A stretch of DNA of 34,950 nucleotides from Rickettsiales bacterium (GTDB lineage Bacteria > Pseudomonadota > Alphaproteobacteria > Rickettsiales > CANDYO01). Position 1 is the stretch's first letter. Each line of letters starts with the position of its first letter. Position numbers and translations under genes: made by a program. Location of the stretch: positions 1-34,950 of the forward strand of contig JAOARE010000002.1 of the NCBI GenBank assembly GCA_025210695.1. The letters run 5' to 3'. This document shows, piece after piece, positions 8,415 through 16,373 of the stretch. The notes below the pieces were generated by a model. That model made no database searches. It was not told the origin of the DNA and was given only the letters and a program-made list of their open reading frames with translations.

Positions 8415-8909
8415 ATGAGACATCTCAATACAGGTGGAGGAAACATGATCAACCATGAGGGGATAATCATGGCTTGTGAACATATTAATCAATTTAAGAA
8501 GTTAGTTAATGCTTTTAAATTTAGAGATGATGTTTCTTTAGAAGATACTAATAGAACGGAGAATATTTTAAGTTCTCTAAAAGAAGACTTAAATCAGTTA
8601 TCTACTTCTCTAAGGAAAACAAGAGGTCTTGTAAAAAATAAATCCAGTGATGAAAAAAGAGAGCTGGTAACTAATATAGTCTATAGATTGCAAGATAACT
8701 TTTATTCTTTAAAAAAAGATGCAAGTTTATTTATCCAGACTCCTTCTTTGAAAGAATTAGATATAAATAAGTTATCTGGTCCTTTATCTCAGGCTGGTCT
8801 AAGAATAGATTTTAGTAAAAATCCCTCAAGACACGGGTTATCTTTTTCTGAAAAAGAAAAGAAACGCGATCAAGATCGTTCTAGTTCAGTCAGTAGAGGT
8901 TTGCTTTAA
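8415..8909 (+). CDS. Unknown helical protein, 164 aa
   Basis: I do not recognise this protein. A strong AAAAGGAG site at about 8398-8405 precedes the ATG at 8415; other in-frame ATGs at 8445 and 8469 are possible starts. Residues 20-105 are predicted helical with heptad-like spacing. The last 35 residues are very polar and basic, rich in Lys, Arg and Ser, and end SSSVSRGLL. No signal peptide or membrane helix is seen. It converges with the small gene at 8912, with only 2 bp between the stops. A basic, Ser-rich tail is compatible with a type IV secretion substrate, but that is a guess without experimental support. Confidence 0.6.
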   Translation: MRHLNTGGGNMINHEGIIMACEHINQFKKLVNAFKFRDDVSLEDTNRTENILSSLKEDLNQLSTSLRKTRGLVKNKSSDEKRELVTNIVYRLQDNFYSLKKDASLFIQTPSLKELDINKLSGPLSQAGLRIDFSKNPSRHGLSFSEKEKKRDQDRSSSVSRGLL

Positions 8910-8911
8910 TC

Positions 8912-9199
8912 TCAATGATAGGTAGTTCTTAGCTGATCTAACATGTCTGTTTTTGCGGCGAGATTAATTATAGCATTAAGATGAAGGTCGCTGATCTTCT
9001 CATGGCTATAAGTGTTATAATTCAAGATGGCTCTTCCGGCATTAATGAGTTTGTTTTCTACTGCGATAACTAGCATTCCTGTAATAATTTTAACGGATAT
9101 CTTTGATTCGGAAAACAGATTGCTGGTAAGAATTTTCTCTACCTTGATTCCATCATCTGAAGAAACTGCCTCGTAAAAGTCCATTATCTTTCTTTGCAT
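8912..9199 (-). CDS. Small unknown protein, 95 aa, possibly an ankyrin-like fragment
   Basis: I do not recognise this protein. It is acidic at the start (MDFYEAVSSDDG), and the rest is predicted to be pairs of short helices. The pattern of FYEAVSSDDGIKVEKIL, then GMLVIAVENKLINAGRAIL, then LNAIINLAAKTDMLDQL resembles degenerate ankyrin-type helix pairs, but the usual Gly-x-Thr-Pro-Leu-His signature is absent. An AAGG-containing site lies about 8 bp before the ATG. The gene converges with 8415-8909. It may be an independent small gene or what remains of a longer repeat protein; I see no additional repeat units next to it. Confidence 0.5.
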   Translation of the reverse strand: MQRKIMDFYEAVSSDDGIKVEKILTSNLFSESKISVKIITGMLVIAVENKLINAGRAILNYNTYSHEKISDLHLNAIINLAAKTDMLDQLRTTYH

Positions 9200-9295
9200 A
9201 TAACTACCTTAGATTAGATTTCAAATTCCAACCTAAGGTTAACATAATTTAACCTAAATAGCAACAGATATAATTAACAATCTTTAAATAAAAGG

Positions 9296-9943
9296 TTATT
9301 TACATCCATTTGATGCAAGTTCTTTCTTTAGAAGTTTTTGCATAGTGGAGCTAAGACTAGAGTTCTTTGGTTTTAATTTTGCTAGCATTGTGCAAGCTTC
9401 TTTCTTTTTTCCTAAAGCATTTAGTGCTGAGGAAAGCTTCAATATGCTTAGGTCAGCTTTACTGTTTTTAGGGAATTGATTGAAAGATTGTAAATAATTA
9501 ACAGCTGCTTTATCGTATTTCTTGCGAGTCATTAAACTTTCGCCTAACCAATAATAAGCATTTCCTGTATAGTCGCTTTTAGGGTAGTTGCTTATAAATT
9601 TACTAAGTGCCGTTTCTGCTTCAGTATATTTTTGTTTTTTAAGCAGATCATATGCTTTGTCAAATTGTGCTTTGATAAGTTTTGGATCTGTTTTTTTGGT
9701 GTTTTTAGTTGAAGTTGTAGTTTTATTGGCTGATGTAGAAGATTTTTTTTCTATTTCTCGTATTCTAAAATCAACATCTTCTGATAAAGAATCTATTTTT
9801 TGTTGCAGAAGGTCATTTTCATGGCTTAATCTTTCAACTTTATCAGTTAGTTCATTAATTCTTTGTTCCAATTGATAAACTATATCATCGGCATAAGAGA
9901 TGCTGCTAAAAGTTATGATAAGTAAGAAAAATAAATTACGCAT
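9296..9943 (-). CDS. cpoB: Cell division coordinator CpoB (YbgF), Tol-Pal associated
   Basis: A periplasmic protein that works with Tol-Pal and, in E. coli, links outer-membrane constriction to peptidoglycan synthesis. Its 215 aa begin with a signal peptide (about 1-18, ending SISYA). A coiled-coil segment at 22-66 is the trimerisation region in this family. A Ser/Thr/Lys linker (68-87) follows, then TPR units from about 90 to 190, including YYWLGESLMTRKKYDKA and FPKNSKADLSILKLSSAL. The final Cys pair C184/C214 is of unknown use. It is the last gene of a leftward unit: the ATG lies 2 bp after the ygfZ stop and the AAGGAG ribosome site sits inside the end of ygfZ. The usual neighbours tolB and pal are not in this window. 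Confidence 0.88.
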   Translation of the reverse strand: MRNLFFLLIITFSSISYADDIVYQLEQRINELTDKVERLSHENDLLQQKIDSLSEDVDFRIREIEKKSSTSANKTTTSTKNTKKTDPKLIKAQFDKAYDLLKKQKYTEAETALSKFISNYPKSDYTGNAYYWLGESLMTRKKYDKAAVNYLQSFNQFPKNSKADLSILKLSSALNALGKKKEACTMLAKLKPKNSSLSSTMQKLLKKELASNGCK

Positions 9944-9945
9944 AT

Positions 9946-10761
9946 TTAATGCTCCTTAATTTTTAGTTTTATTTCTTGGTTTCCTACAGTGATTTTTACT
10001 GCATGATTTAAATTGATTGTATCCTCTGTGCGGACTAATGCCAAACCTTTATTATTAACAGCAGAGCACATTACCCCAAGTTTTTTTTCTCCAGCGTATA
10101 TTTTTGTTCCAGATTCAGGTAATTTGTCTTTAGATTCTACCTGGACTATTTGCTTGCGAATTGTTCCTCTGTGATGAGTTCTAGCTACTAATTCTTGCCC
10201 TACATAGCATCCTTTATTGTAATCAATTGCATTAAGGCTATCTAGTCCATATTCAAGTAAGAAAGACTTCTCAAAGATTAGGTCCTTTTCTCCTTCAGCA
10301 ATGAAATTCTCAATTCTGGTTAAGTCATAAGCATTAGGATTATTTGCTATATTTCTTGTTAGTTTGGATAAGTTAGATTCATGAATGAATCCTCTCATTC
10401 CAAGAGTAGGGGATCTTGGGTCTTTAAAAACTCCTGGGGCTTTTAGTGCAGATAAGAATGAAACTACTTTATACTCTGGGCATGTTTCTATATTAACAGC
10501 ACTTCTTAATTTATATATATTCAATTTTTTTACGATCTCTTCTTGTCTTAAATCTGGAAGATCTAATAAAATACTTTCCCCATCTATATATAGAAAGAAA
10601 TCAGCAAAATATTTTCCCTGAGGGGTTAGCATGCAGGCATATAGCCCCTCATTAGGGAGGAGTTTGTTTACATCGTTACTAATCAGACCTTGCAAAAACT
10701 TAAACCTATCTTCTCCAGATATTCTAATTATTGATCTTTCTGTTAGTAATGTGTAAGTCAT
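9946..10761 (-). CDS. ygfZ: YgfZ/GcvT-type folate-binding Fe-S cluster maturation protein
   Basis: A 271-aa tetrahydrofolate-dependent protein related to GcvT but without glycine-cleavage function. In E. coli, YgfZ assists repair or assembly of certain Fe-S enzymes. The diagnostic motif KGCYVGQE lies at 183-190 with the conserved Cys at 185, followed by LVARTHHRG. The N-terminal segment (FLQGLISNDVNKL, TPQGKYFADFFLY) is typical of the family. It lies between the histidine phosphatase (4 bp upstream) and cpoB (2 bp downstream) in one leftward operon. In an organism with complex I, Fe-S upkeep is an expected need. I see no anomaly. Confidence 0.9.
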   Translation of the reverse strand: MTYTLLTERSIIRISGEDRFKFLQGLISNDVNKLLPNEGLYACMLTPQGKYFADFFLYIDGESILLDLPDLRQEEIVKKLNIYKLRSAVNIETCPEYKVVSFLSALKAPGVFKDPRSPTLGMRGFIHESNLSKLTRNIANNPNAYDLTRIENFIAEGEKDLIFEKSFLLEYGLDSLNAIDYNKGCYVGQELVARTHHRGTIRKQIVQVESKDKLPESGTKIYAGEKKLGVMCSAVNNKGLALVRTEDTINLNHAVKITVGNQEIKLKIKEH

Positions 10762-10765
10762 TGTT

Positions 10766-11365
10766 TTATAAGTCCTCTATATAGATATCCTTTTGATAGA
10801 AAGAAGTGCATTTACCTTGTAAATCAATTTCTTTTGGGTCTAGAGTGAATAGGTGGGCGTTATGAGCTTTCACTTCTTCTTCTTTAAAGTGGAGATGAGC
10901 TCGCTCAATTACAAATCCATGTGAGACTAATAACACAGACTTATGTTCTTCCATATGAAAATATTTGCATATTGAGTTGGTAATTCTTGCATCAAAATGA
11001 TCTCTACGCTCCGCTCCATGGATGGGGTGAGTTTCATCATCTGCTAGAGCATTTAAAATTGGCAAAGCATAGTCCAAACTATGTCCTTCAAACCCTCCGT
11101 GATGTTTTTCTTGAAGGTCCATATCAAATGACATTGGTTTTTGTAATAACTCATTAATAATCTCTGCTGTTTTATTAGTACGGGTCATATTGCTGCTGAC
11201 AACAAGATCAATATGTTCTATGTAGTTTTTATGTATATGTTGAGCTATATCTTGAGCCTGTGATATACCATATTCTGTTAATTCTGGATCAGACCCACGA
11301 CCGGTTAATATTCCTTGTTCATTATAATGAGTTTTCCCATGTCTTATAATATGGACAATCGCCAT
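10766..11365 (-). CDS. Histidine phosphatase family protein (phosphoglycerate-mutase-like)
   Basis: A 199-aa member of histidine phosphatase clan branch 1. The catalytic motif RHG is at residues 8-10 (H9 is the phosphohistidine). R62 in SSNMTRTNKTAE and H149 in LLVSHGF complete the phosphate pocket, and TGRGSDPELTEYG (21-33) is also typical of the family. The substrate cannot be named: the family includes mutases, sugar-phosphate phosphatases and cobalamin phosphatases. Its length is close to that of small phosphatases and shorter than classical GpmA. The strong AAAGGAG site is well placed before the ATG. It lies between ybiT (22 bp upstream) and ygfZ (4 bp downstream). Confidence 0.85.
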   Translation of the reverse strand: MAIVHIIRHGKTHYNEQGILTGRGSDPELTEYGISQAQDIAQHIHKNYIEHIDLVVSSNMTRTNKTAEIINELLQKPMSFDMDLQEKHHGGFEGHSLDYALPILNALADDETHPIHGAERRDHFDARITNSICKYFHMEEHKSVLLVSHGFVIERAHLHFKEEEVKAHNAHLFTLDPKEIDLQGKCTSFYQKDIYIEDL

Positions 11366-11387
11366 AATTTTCTCCTTTTTTTATAAT

Positions 11388-12992
11388 TTAATATTTAAAA
11401 TAATCTTGGCCGTATTTTGCCAAGTATTCATCATAAGTTCCTTTATAGTCAATAATATTTTTTTCGGTTATTGCAATAATTCTAGTTGCTATGCCAGATG
11501 CAAAGTCTCGATCATGAGTTACCATAATTAAAGTTCCAGGGAATTCTACTAAGGCTTTTTTTAAGCCATCCTTTGCTTCAATATCTAAGTGATTGGTTGG
11601 TTCGTCTAATATTAGACAATTACCTTCTTCAACCATTATCTTTGCTAGTAATAATCTTGCTCCTTCGCCTCCAGATAGTTGAAGCACATCTTTGTGAGCA
11701 TCATCTTGTTTGAATAGCACATGCCCCAAAACATTACGTAATTTGCTCGTAGTTTCAGTAGGTAGTTGCTGGCACATCCATTCATATGCTGAAATAGATT
11801 CATTTAGTAATTCGTGATGATCTTGAGCAAAATATGATTTATGAGCTTCATGCCCCCATTCTTTGTCTCCACTTTCTGCGGTAACTTTGTCCAATAAAAT
11901 TTTAAGTAAAGTTGATTTGCCAATTCCATTAGGTCCAATGATAATCACTTTGTCACCACGGCTCACTGAGAAATTCACATTATTTAGAATTTGACGGTCT
12001 TTATAGGTTTTAGAGATGCCTTTTACATTGAGGGCCAATTTGCCAGAAGGTCTCTTAGGTCTAAAATAAAAATTAGGAGATATTCTAGAGCTTTTTTTCA
12101 CGTCGGGTAATTCAATTTTATCAATTTGTTTTTCTCTAGATAAAGCTTGTTTAGACCTGGAAGCTGAAGCTCTAAATTTTTCAACAAAAACCTTCATGGT
12201 TGCTATTTTCTTCTCTAAGAAAACTAATTCTTTTTGCTTTTGTTCCATTACAGCTGCTTTTTGTTCAACAAAGCTACAATAGTTTCCAGTATATTGAGTT
12301 ATTTCTCCATAATCTATATCCAGAATATGAGTGGCCAAATTATTAACAAAGGTTACATCATGTGAGATGAATATCAATAATCCTTTGAACGTGTTGCGTA
12401 AATAATTTTCTAACCAATAGATCGAGATGATATCTAGGTGGTTGGTTGGTTCATCAAGAAGCAATATATCAGGATTATCAAATAAACTTTGAGCAAGAAG
12501 AACTCGTAATTTATATCCACCTGACAGAACTGATAATGGTTGATGGTGATATTCTTCTTTTATTCCTAATCCACTTAGTAATTCACTAGCAATATATTCA
12601 GCATTATATCCATCATTATCAAAGATAATTTCTTCTAACTCGCCTAGACGATATCCTGTTTTATCGTCGCAAACTTCTTTGCTAAGTAATTCTTCTTTTT
12701 CGCATATTGCTTCCCAGAGAACTTTATTCCCGGCAATTACTGTGTTGACAATAGAAACATTTTCATATCGGAATTGATCTTGCTTTAACCATCCAACTCT
12801 AGCTCTTTTGGCTATATTTATTATTCCTAAAGAAGGTTCTTCTTCTCCGGCTAATAATTTTAGGAAGGTTGATTTGCCTGCGCCATTTCCTCCAACAAGA
12901 CCAATTCTTTGTCCTTTATTAAGATTTAGGTTCACATCTGCGAAGAGAAGTTTTGCTCCGTAGAGAAAGGCCAAGTCATTTATTGTGAGCAT
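11388..12992 (-). CDS. ybiT: ABC-F family ATPase, YbiT type
   Basis: A soluble protein with two ATPase domains and no membrane domain, of the ABC-F group that acts on ribosomes (EttA/Uup/YbiT relatives). Its 534 aa match E. coli YbiT. Domain 1 has Walker A GGNGAGKST (34-42), signature LSGGY (156-160) and Walker B ILLLDEPTNHLD (176-187). A charged linker helix spans about 235-290 (RASASRSKQALSREKQIDKI). Domain 2 has GPNGIGKST, LSGGEGARLLLAK and LILDEPTNHLD. The stretch GWLKQDQFRYENVSIVNTV and the DYxGxYDEYL ending are close to the YbiT subgroup as I recall it. It heads the leftward operon that continues into the phosphatase, ygfZ and cpoB. Confidence 0.9.
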   Translation of the reverse strand: MLTINDLAFLYGAKLLFADVNLNLNKGQRIGLVGGNGAGKSTFLKLLAGEEEPSLGIINIAKRARVGWLKQDQFRYENVSIVNTVIAGNKVLWEAICEKEELLSKEVCDDKTGYRLGELEEIIFDNDGYNAEYIASELLSGLGIKEEYHHQPLSVLSGGYKLRVLLAQSLFDNPDILLLDEPTNHLDIISIYWLENYLRNTFKGLLIFISHDVTFVNNLATHILDIDYGEITQYTGNYCSFVEQKAAVMEQKQKELVFLEKKIATMKVFVEKFRASASRSKQALSREKQIDKIELPDVKKSSRISPNFYFRPKRPSGKLALNVKGISKTYKDRQILNNVNFSVSRGDKVIIIGPNGIGKSTLLKILLDKVTAESGDKEWGHEAHKSYFAQDHHELLNESISAYEWMCQQLPTETTSKLRNVLGHVLFKQDDAHKDVLQLSGGEGARLLLAKIMVEEGNCLILDEPTNHLDIEAKDGLKKALVEFPGTLIMVTHDRDFASGIATRIIAITEKNIIDYKGTYDEYLAKYGQDYFKY

Positions 12993-13098
12993 TTTTTTAT
13001 TACTTAATATTGTGGTGAATTTTCTTTCATGGGGAACTATATCAAGATACTATTGGCAATACAAGTGTAGATATTTTTTGTAAATGTTTTATTTTTTC

Positions 13099-13127
13099 TT
13101 TACAAACTACATTATATGCCTTATATT
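13099..13127 (+). promoter_or_regulatory. Sigma-70-type promoter of the initiator tRNA
   Basis: TTTACA at 13099-13104 and TATATT at 13122-13127 are spaced by exactly 17 bp. The mature tRNA begins 18 bp after the -10 box, which leaves room for a short leader trimmed by RNase P. This is the best promoter match in the stretch between ybiT and the tRNA. Confidence 0.6.
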
Positions 13128-13145
13128 GCCTCTATCAATTCTTGT

Positions 13146-13222
<77 letters not shown>

Positions 13223-13260
13223 ATTTTCCTTAATTTTTAATGATCTTTTAAAGAAAGAGA

Positions 13261-14091
13261 CTAATGATGGCGGAGATTTTTTCCTGTTGTTGATTTGCAT
13301 AGGGGGATTGAGCAAGATGCAGGGTTTTTGTCTTTATTTGCTAAAGTTTTTTGGAGTCTGTTTATAGAGTTTAGCTCTATGCCCTGTTGATGGATGTCTT
13401 GATCTTTTGGGGCTCTTCCTTTTATGTGCTTGAACGTTCCTTGTGCTGTATCATTTGCTAAAGCTGCTGTGTCAATAGCTGATGCAGTGGTTGCTATAGC
13501 AGCGCTGGCTGCTCCAAAGAATGAGGCTGTTATGCCAGCGGTGCCAAGAGTTGAGATGATGATAGCAGCTGTGACTCCTGTTCCTATAACTGCGTTTCGT
13601 GTTTCTTGCATTTGATATTTAAAATTAGCTGATTCAGCGTCCATTCTTCTCTTATTACCTGATATTTTTGCTTTTAGATATTTACCTAAATTATACGTCC
13701 CGGCTCCTAGACGAAAAGCTAGCATTGCTGGCTGTTTTATAGAGTTTCTAATAACGAATTGAAGGGATCCTAATGCTGTTTTGCCAATTATTTTAGCGCT
13801 AGTTGTACATATAAAAGCAGCTTTTTGTCTAAGGTCTTTTATTTCTTTCAATCTATCTTTAAATGATAGCTTATCTCTTGTATAAACAAGTTTGTCAGAA
13901 TTAACGAAAAATCCAGCCATTACTTTATATGCTATGGCTAGTTTGTTTCTATCTTCAGATTTCAGTTTTTCAAACGGTTTTTTAAAGAAATTAATATATT
14001 TTTCTGCTCTATCTTCGGTTTTTTTTTGTGCTTCGGATTTTTCTTCTTCTGTTAATTCGTTTTGGACAAGTTTTTTTAGAAGTTCTTTCAT
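13261..14091 (-). CDS. Unknown protein, 276 aa, with a long Ala/Gly/Thr-rich hydrophobic stretch
   Basis: I do not recognise this protein. Residues 1-90 are strongly charged helices (many Lys and Glu). A mildly hydrophobic segment spans about 92-130. Residues 167-211 form a continuous run of Ala, Gly, Ile, Thr and Ser long enough for two membrane passes or a helical hairpin. The tail after 220 is polar and basic and ends KNLRHH. There is no signal peptide. The ATG follows an AT-rich leader with no clear ribosome site. It stands alone, convergent with the tRNA and divergent from the peroxiredoxin gene. The architecture fits a protein that inserts post-translationally into a membrane, as some secreted effectors do, but this is inference. 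Confidence 0.6.
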   Translation of the reverse strand: MKELLKKLVQNELTEEEKSEAQKKTEDRAEKYINFFKKPFEKLKSEDRNKLAIAYKVMAGFFVNSDKLVYTRDKLSFKDRLKEIKDLRQKAAFICTTSAKIIGKTALGSLQFVIRNSIKQPAMLAFRLGAGTYNLGKYLKAKISGNKRRMDAESANFKYQMQETRNAVIGTGVTAAIIISTLGTAGITASFFGAASAAIATTASAIDTAALANDTAQGTFKHIKGRAPKDQDIHQQGIELNSINRLQKTLANKDKNPASCSIPLCKSTTGKNLRHH

Positions 14092-14321
14092 AATTAAAAT
14101 TTTTATATTTGTAAAAGATAAATTTTATCAAAAGAAAGTTAATAAGTTATTAAGATATGGATTTGGAGTTAGTGTTGGTAGTTTAGGTAGAGCTGAATGA
14201 TCTGTTAATTATCAATTGTTTAGAGACTTTAAAGTTTTTGTTTGTTAGGTGGGGGTGAAAAATCAGTGTTTTTTTTAATTAAATTATGCTACTAAACTAG
14301 TTAAAGGTATATAGATTTATC
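14092..14321. other. Intergenic stretch with nothing recognised
   Basis: AT-rich DNA between the unknown gene and the peroxiredoxin promoter. I find no RNA gene, repeat or convincing reading frame. The plus-strand frame running into it to 14200 is mostly the complement of the neighbouring gene. Confidence 0.5.
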
Positions 14322-14350
14322 TTGATATCTAATATTCTTAGGTCTAGAAT
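14322..14350 (+). promoter_or_regulatory. Promoter of the peroxiredoxin-trxB operon
   Basis: TTGATA at 14322-14327 and TAGAAT at 14345-14350 are separated by exactly 17 bp, each with five of six matches to the sigma-70 consensus. The gene starts 46 bp downstream, preceded by GGAG at 14385-14388. I see no clear OxyR-type dyad around it. Confidence 0.6.
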
Positions 14351-14396
14351 GTGGAAATATATTACTTTAATTTATAATTTTTATGGAGATTAACTT

Positions 14397-14999
14397 ATGT
14401 CTGTTCTAGTAGGAAAAGCGGCGCCTAATTTTGTGGCTACTGCAGTGATGCCTAATAATGAAATTAACAATAATTTTGATTTAACTAAATATTTAGATGG
14501 TGCTATAGGGGTTGTATTTTTTTACCCGTTAGATTTTACATTTGTTTGCCCAACAGAAATTATAGCTTTTAATCATCGTTTAGGTGAATTCTCTTCAAGA
14601 GGTGTTAAAGTTATAGCCGTGAGTGTTGATTCACATTTTTCACATTATGCATGGAAAAATACACCTGTAAGTCAAGGTGGAATAGGAAACATTCAAATGC
14701 CCATGGTTTCGGATTTAGATAAATCTATTGCTAGAGATTATGATGTGTTGATGGATGAGAAGGTGGCTTTAAGAGGGGCTTTTTTAATTGATGGTAATGG
14801 CGTAGTAAGACATCAGGTGGTTAATGATCTTCCTCTTGGTCGCAATGTTGATGAAATGCTGCGTATGATTGATGCGCTCATCCACCATGATGAACATGGT
14901 GAAGTTTGCCCAGCAGGTTGGAGAAAAGGTGATGAAGGAATGAATCCTAATGCTGAAGGTGTTGCTGATTATTTAACTTCAAATGCTGATAAGTTATAA
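14397..14999 (+). CDS. Typical 2-Cys peroxiredoxin (Prx1/AhpC group)
   Basis: A thiol peroxidase that reduces hydrogen peroxide, organic peroxides and peroxynitrite in the cytoplasm. Its 200 aa match the family. The peroxidatic Cys is C51 in DFTFVCPTEI and the resolving Cys is C171 in GEVCPAGW. The GGIGN motif (94-98) is one of the two features of overoxidation-sensitive peroxiredoxins; the other, a C-terminal Tyr-Phe helix, is absent because the protein ends NADKL. The gene has its own promoter and a GGAG ribosome site, and its stop is 2 bp before trxB, so the peroxidase is made with a matching reductase. A thioredoxin gene is not present here and must lie elsewhere. Confidence 0.95.
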   Translation: MSVLVGKAAPNFVATAVMPNNEINNNFDLTKYLDGAIGVVFFYPLDFTFVCPTEIIAFNHRLGEFSSRGVKVIAVSVDSHFSHYAWKNTPVSQGGIGNIQMPMVSDLDKSIARDYDVLMDEKVALRGAFLIDGNGVVRHQVVNDLPLGRNVDEMLRMIDALIHHDEHGEVCPAGWRKGDEGMNPNAEGVADYLTSNADKL

Positions 15000-15001
15000 T
15001 T

Positions 15002-15955
15002 ATGAGTGAATCTAATCATCGTAAAATAATAATTATTGGTTCTGGACCTGCAGGATATACTGCTGCAATTTACGCAGCAAGAGCTAGTTTAGAGCCAATG
15101 TTAATTACAGGAACTCAGCCTGGTGGTCAATTATCTATTACTACTGATGTAGAAAATTATCCAGGATTTGCGGATACAATTCAAGGGCCATGGCTTATGG
15201 ATCAAATGGCAGATCAGGCAGCTAATGTTGGCACTGCAATAGTTAATGATTATGTAACTAATATTGATTTGAAAACAAAGCCTTTTTCTATAACTACTGA
15301 GTCTGATGTGGTTTACACTGCGGATAGTATAGTCTTAGCCACTGGAGCTCAAGCTAAATGGATGGGGCTTCCAAGCGAAGCTAAGTTTCAAGGTTTTGGA
15401 GTTTCTGGATGTGCTACTTGTGATGGATTTTTCTTCCGTAATAAGAAAGTGATTGTAATTGGTGGAGGCAATACGGCTGTTGAAGAAGCTTTGCATCTTA
15501 CTCATCATGCTAGTGAAGTTATTTTAGTTCATCGTAGAGATGAGTTAAGAGCTGAAAAAATTCTTCAAGATAGATTGCTAAAACATCCAAAAATAAAAGT
15601 TCTTTGGAATACTGTTTTAGAGGAAGTATTGGGTGATGAGCAGCCTAAGAATGTTACAGGAGTGAAGCTTAAAGATACTCTAACTAATGAAGTTTATCAG
15701 ATGGATATAGATGGGGTATTTATTGCTATTGGTCACAGTCCTAATACTGCTTTAGTTGCTGGTCAGCTTGAACTAGATAATGAAGGATATATTATCACTA
15801 AGCCAGACAGCACTCAAACTAGTATACCAGGTGTATTTGCTTGTGGTGATGTGCAGGATAAAATTTATCGTCAGGCAGTTACTGCAGCTGGAACGGGTTG
15901 TATGTCTGCTTTAGAAGCTGGGAAGTTTTTAGATAATTCTTTAAGTGATAAATAA
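15002..15955 (+). CDS. trxB: Thioredoxin reductase
   Basis: An NADPH-dependent flavoenzyme that reduces thioredoxin. Its 317 aa are of standard length. The FAD site GSGPAG is at 13-18, the redox pair is C137-A-T-C140 in SGCATCDG, the NADPH site GGGNTA is at 154-159 with HRRDELRA (177-184) for the 2'-phosphate, and the second FAD motif is GVFACGDVQD near the end. It follows the peroxiredoxin by 2 bp in one operon, consistent with a peroxiredoxin-thioredoxin-reductase electron chain. The 3' flank contains a probable pseudogene rather than a visible terminator. Confidence 0.96.
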   Translation: MSESNHRKIIIIGSGPAGYTAAIYAARASLEPMLITGTQPGGQLSITTDVENYPGFADTIQGPWLMDQMADQAANVGTAIVNDYVTNIDLKTKPFSITTESDVVYTADSIVLATGAQAKWMGLPSEAKFQGFGVSGCATCDGFFFRNKKVIVIGGGNTAVEEALHLTHHASEVILVHRRDELRAEKILQDRLLKHPKIKVLWNTVLEEVLGDEQPKNVTGVKLKDTLTNEVYQMDIDGVFIAIGHSPNTALVAGQLELDNEGYIITKPDSTQTSIPGVFACGDVQDKIYRQAVTAAGTGCMSALEAGKFLDNSLSDK

Positions 15956-15960
15956 AGCGC

Positions 15961-16303
15961 TTTTTAGTATTGTTGAGTTTTTTACTTACCAAGACGGTAA
16001 CGGATGATCTGCCAGTTTTCCTCCATGAAGGTGCTCATAGTTTGATGCAGTGATATTTTAATAATACTGCTTTTCCTTATCCTCATGATAACAACGAATT
16101 GAAGTTAGCATATAAATCTTCTGTGAATTTAGTTTTGCATAATATAATATTTTAAATAACTTGGTTTACAAATTTTCTTTGAAACTGTTGGTATTGAGAT
16201 ATTTTTCTCCATCCATAATTATTGGGAGAGTTATATTCATCCTTTGGTAGGTTCTGATTCCTTGTTTATAGATCATAATATAGCAGCCTTGGATGTATTA
16301 TAA
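15961..16303 (+). pseudogene. Decayed gene with an HExxH zinc-peptidase-like motif
   Basis: The 418-bp gap between trxB and ppa holds protein-like sequence in two frames. In the frame of 15961, translation gives DDLPVFLHEGAHSLMQ, then an in-frame TGA (16051-16053), then YFNNTAFPYPHDNNELKLAY and LVLHNIIF up to TAA at 16153. The frame of 16160 then gives FFETVGIEIFFSIHNYWES, YIHPLVGSDSLFIDHNIAAL and a stop at 16301-16303. HEGAH (16024-16038) fits the HExxH zinc motif with a hydrophobic lead-in. Both fragments have a protein-like composition, so the simplest reading is one gene broken by a nonsense mutation and one or more frameshifts. I cannot name the family; without a search this stays tentative. 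Confidence 0.4.
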
Positions 16304-16305
16304 GC

Positions 16306-16334
16306 TTGACCTTTTTACTTGGATGTTTTTTACT
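16306..16334 (+). promoter_or_regulatory. Possible promoter of ppa-xseA
   Basis: TTGACC at 16306-16311 and TTTACT at 16329-16334 are spaced by 17 bp. The -35 box has five of six matches, the -10 box four. It lies 39 bp before the ppa ATG. Confidence 0.4.
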
Positions 16335-16363
16335 GAAGAGTGAGGAATTAATTAAACTAAATT

Positions 16364-16367
16364 GGAG
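16364..16367 (+). promoter_or_regulatory. ppa: Ribosome binding site that fixes the ppa start
   Basis: GGAG followed by 6 nt and ATG at 16374. The longer frame from TTG at 16362 would place this site inside the coding region, so the ATG at 16374 is preferred. Confidence 0.7.
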
Positions 16368-16373
16368 AATATA

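Noticed and set aside
13892-14200. Plus-strand frame opposite the 276-aa gene
   Set aside because: Most of it is the complement of the minus-strand gene and its composition is that of a shadow frame.
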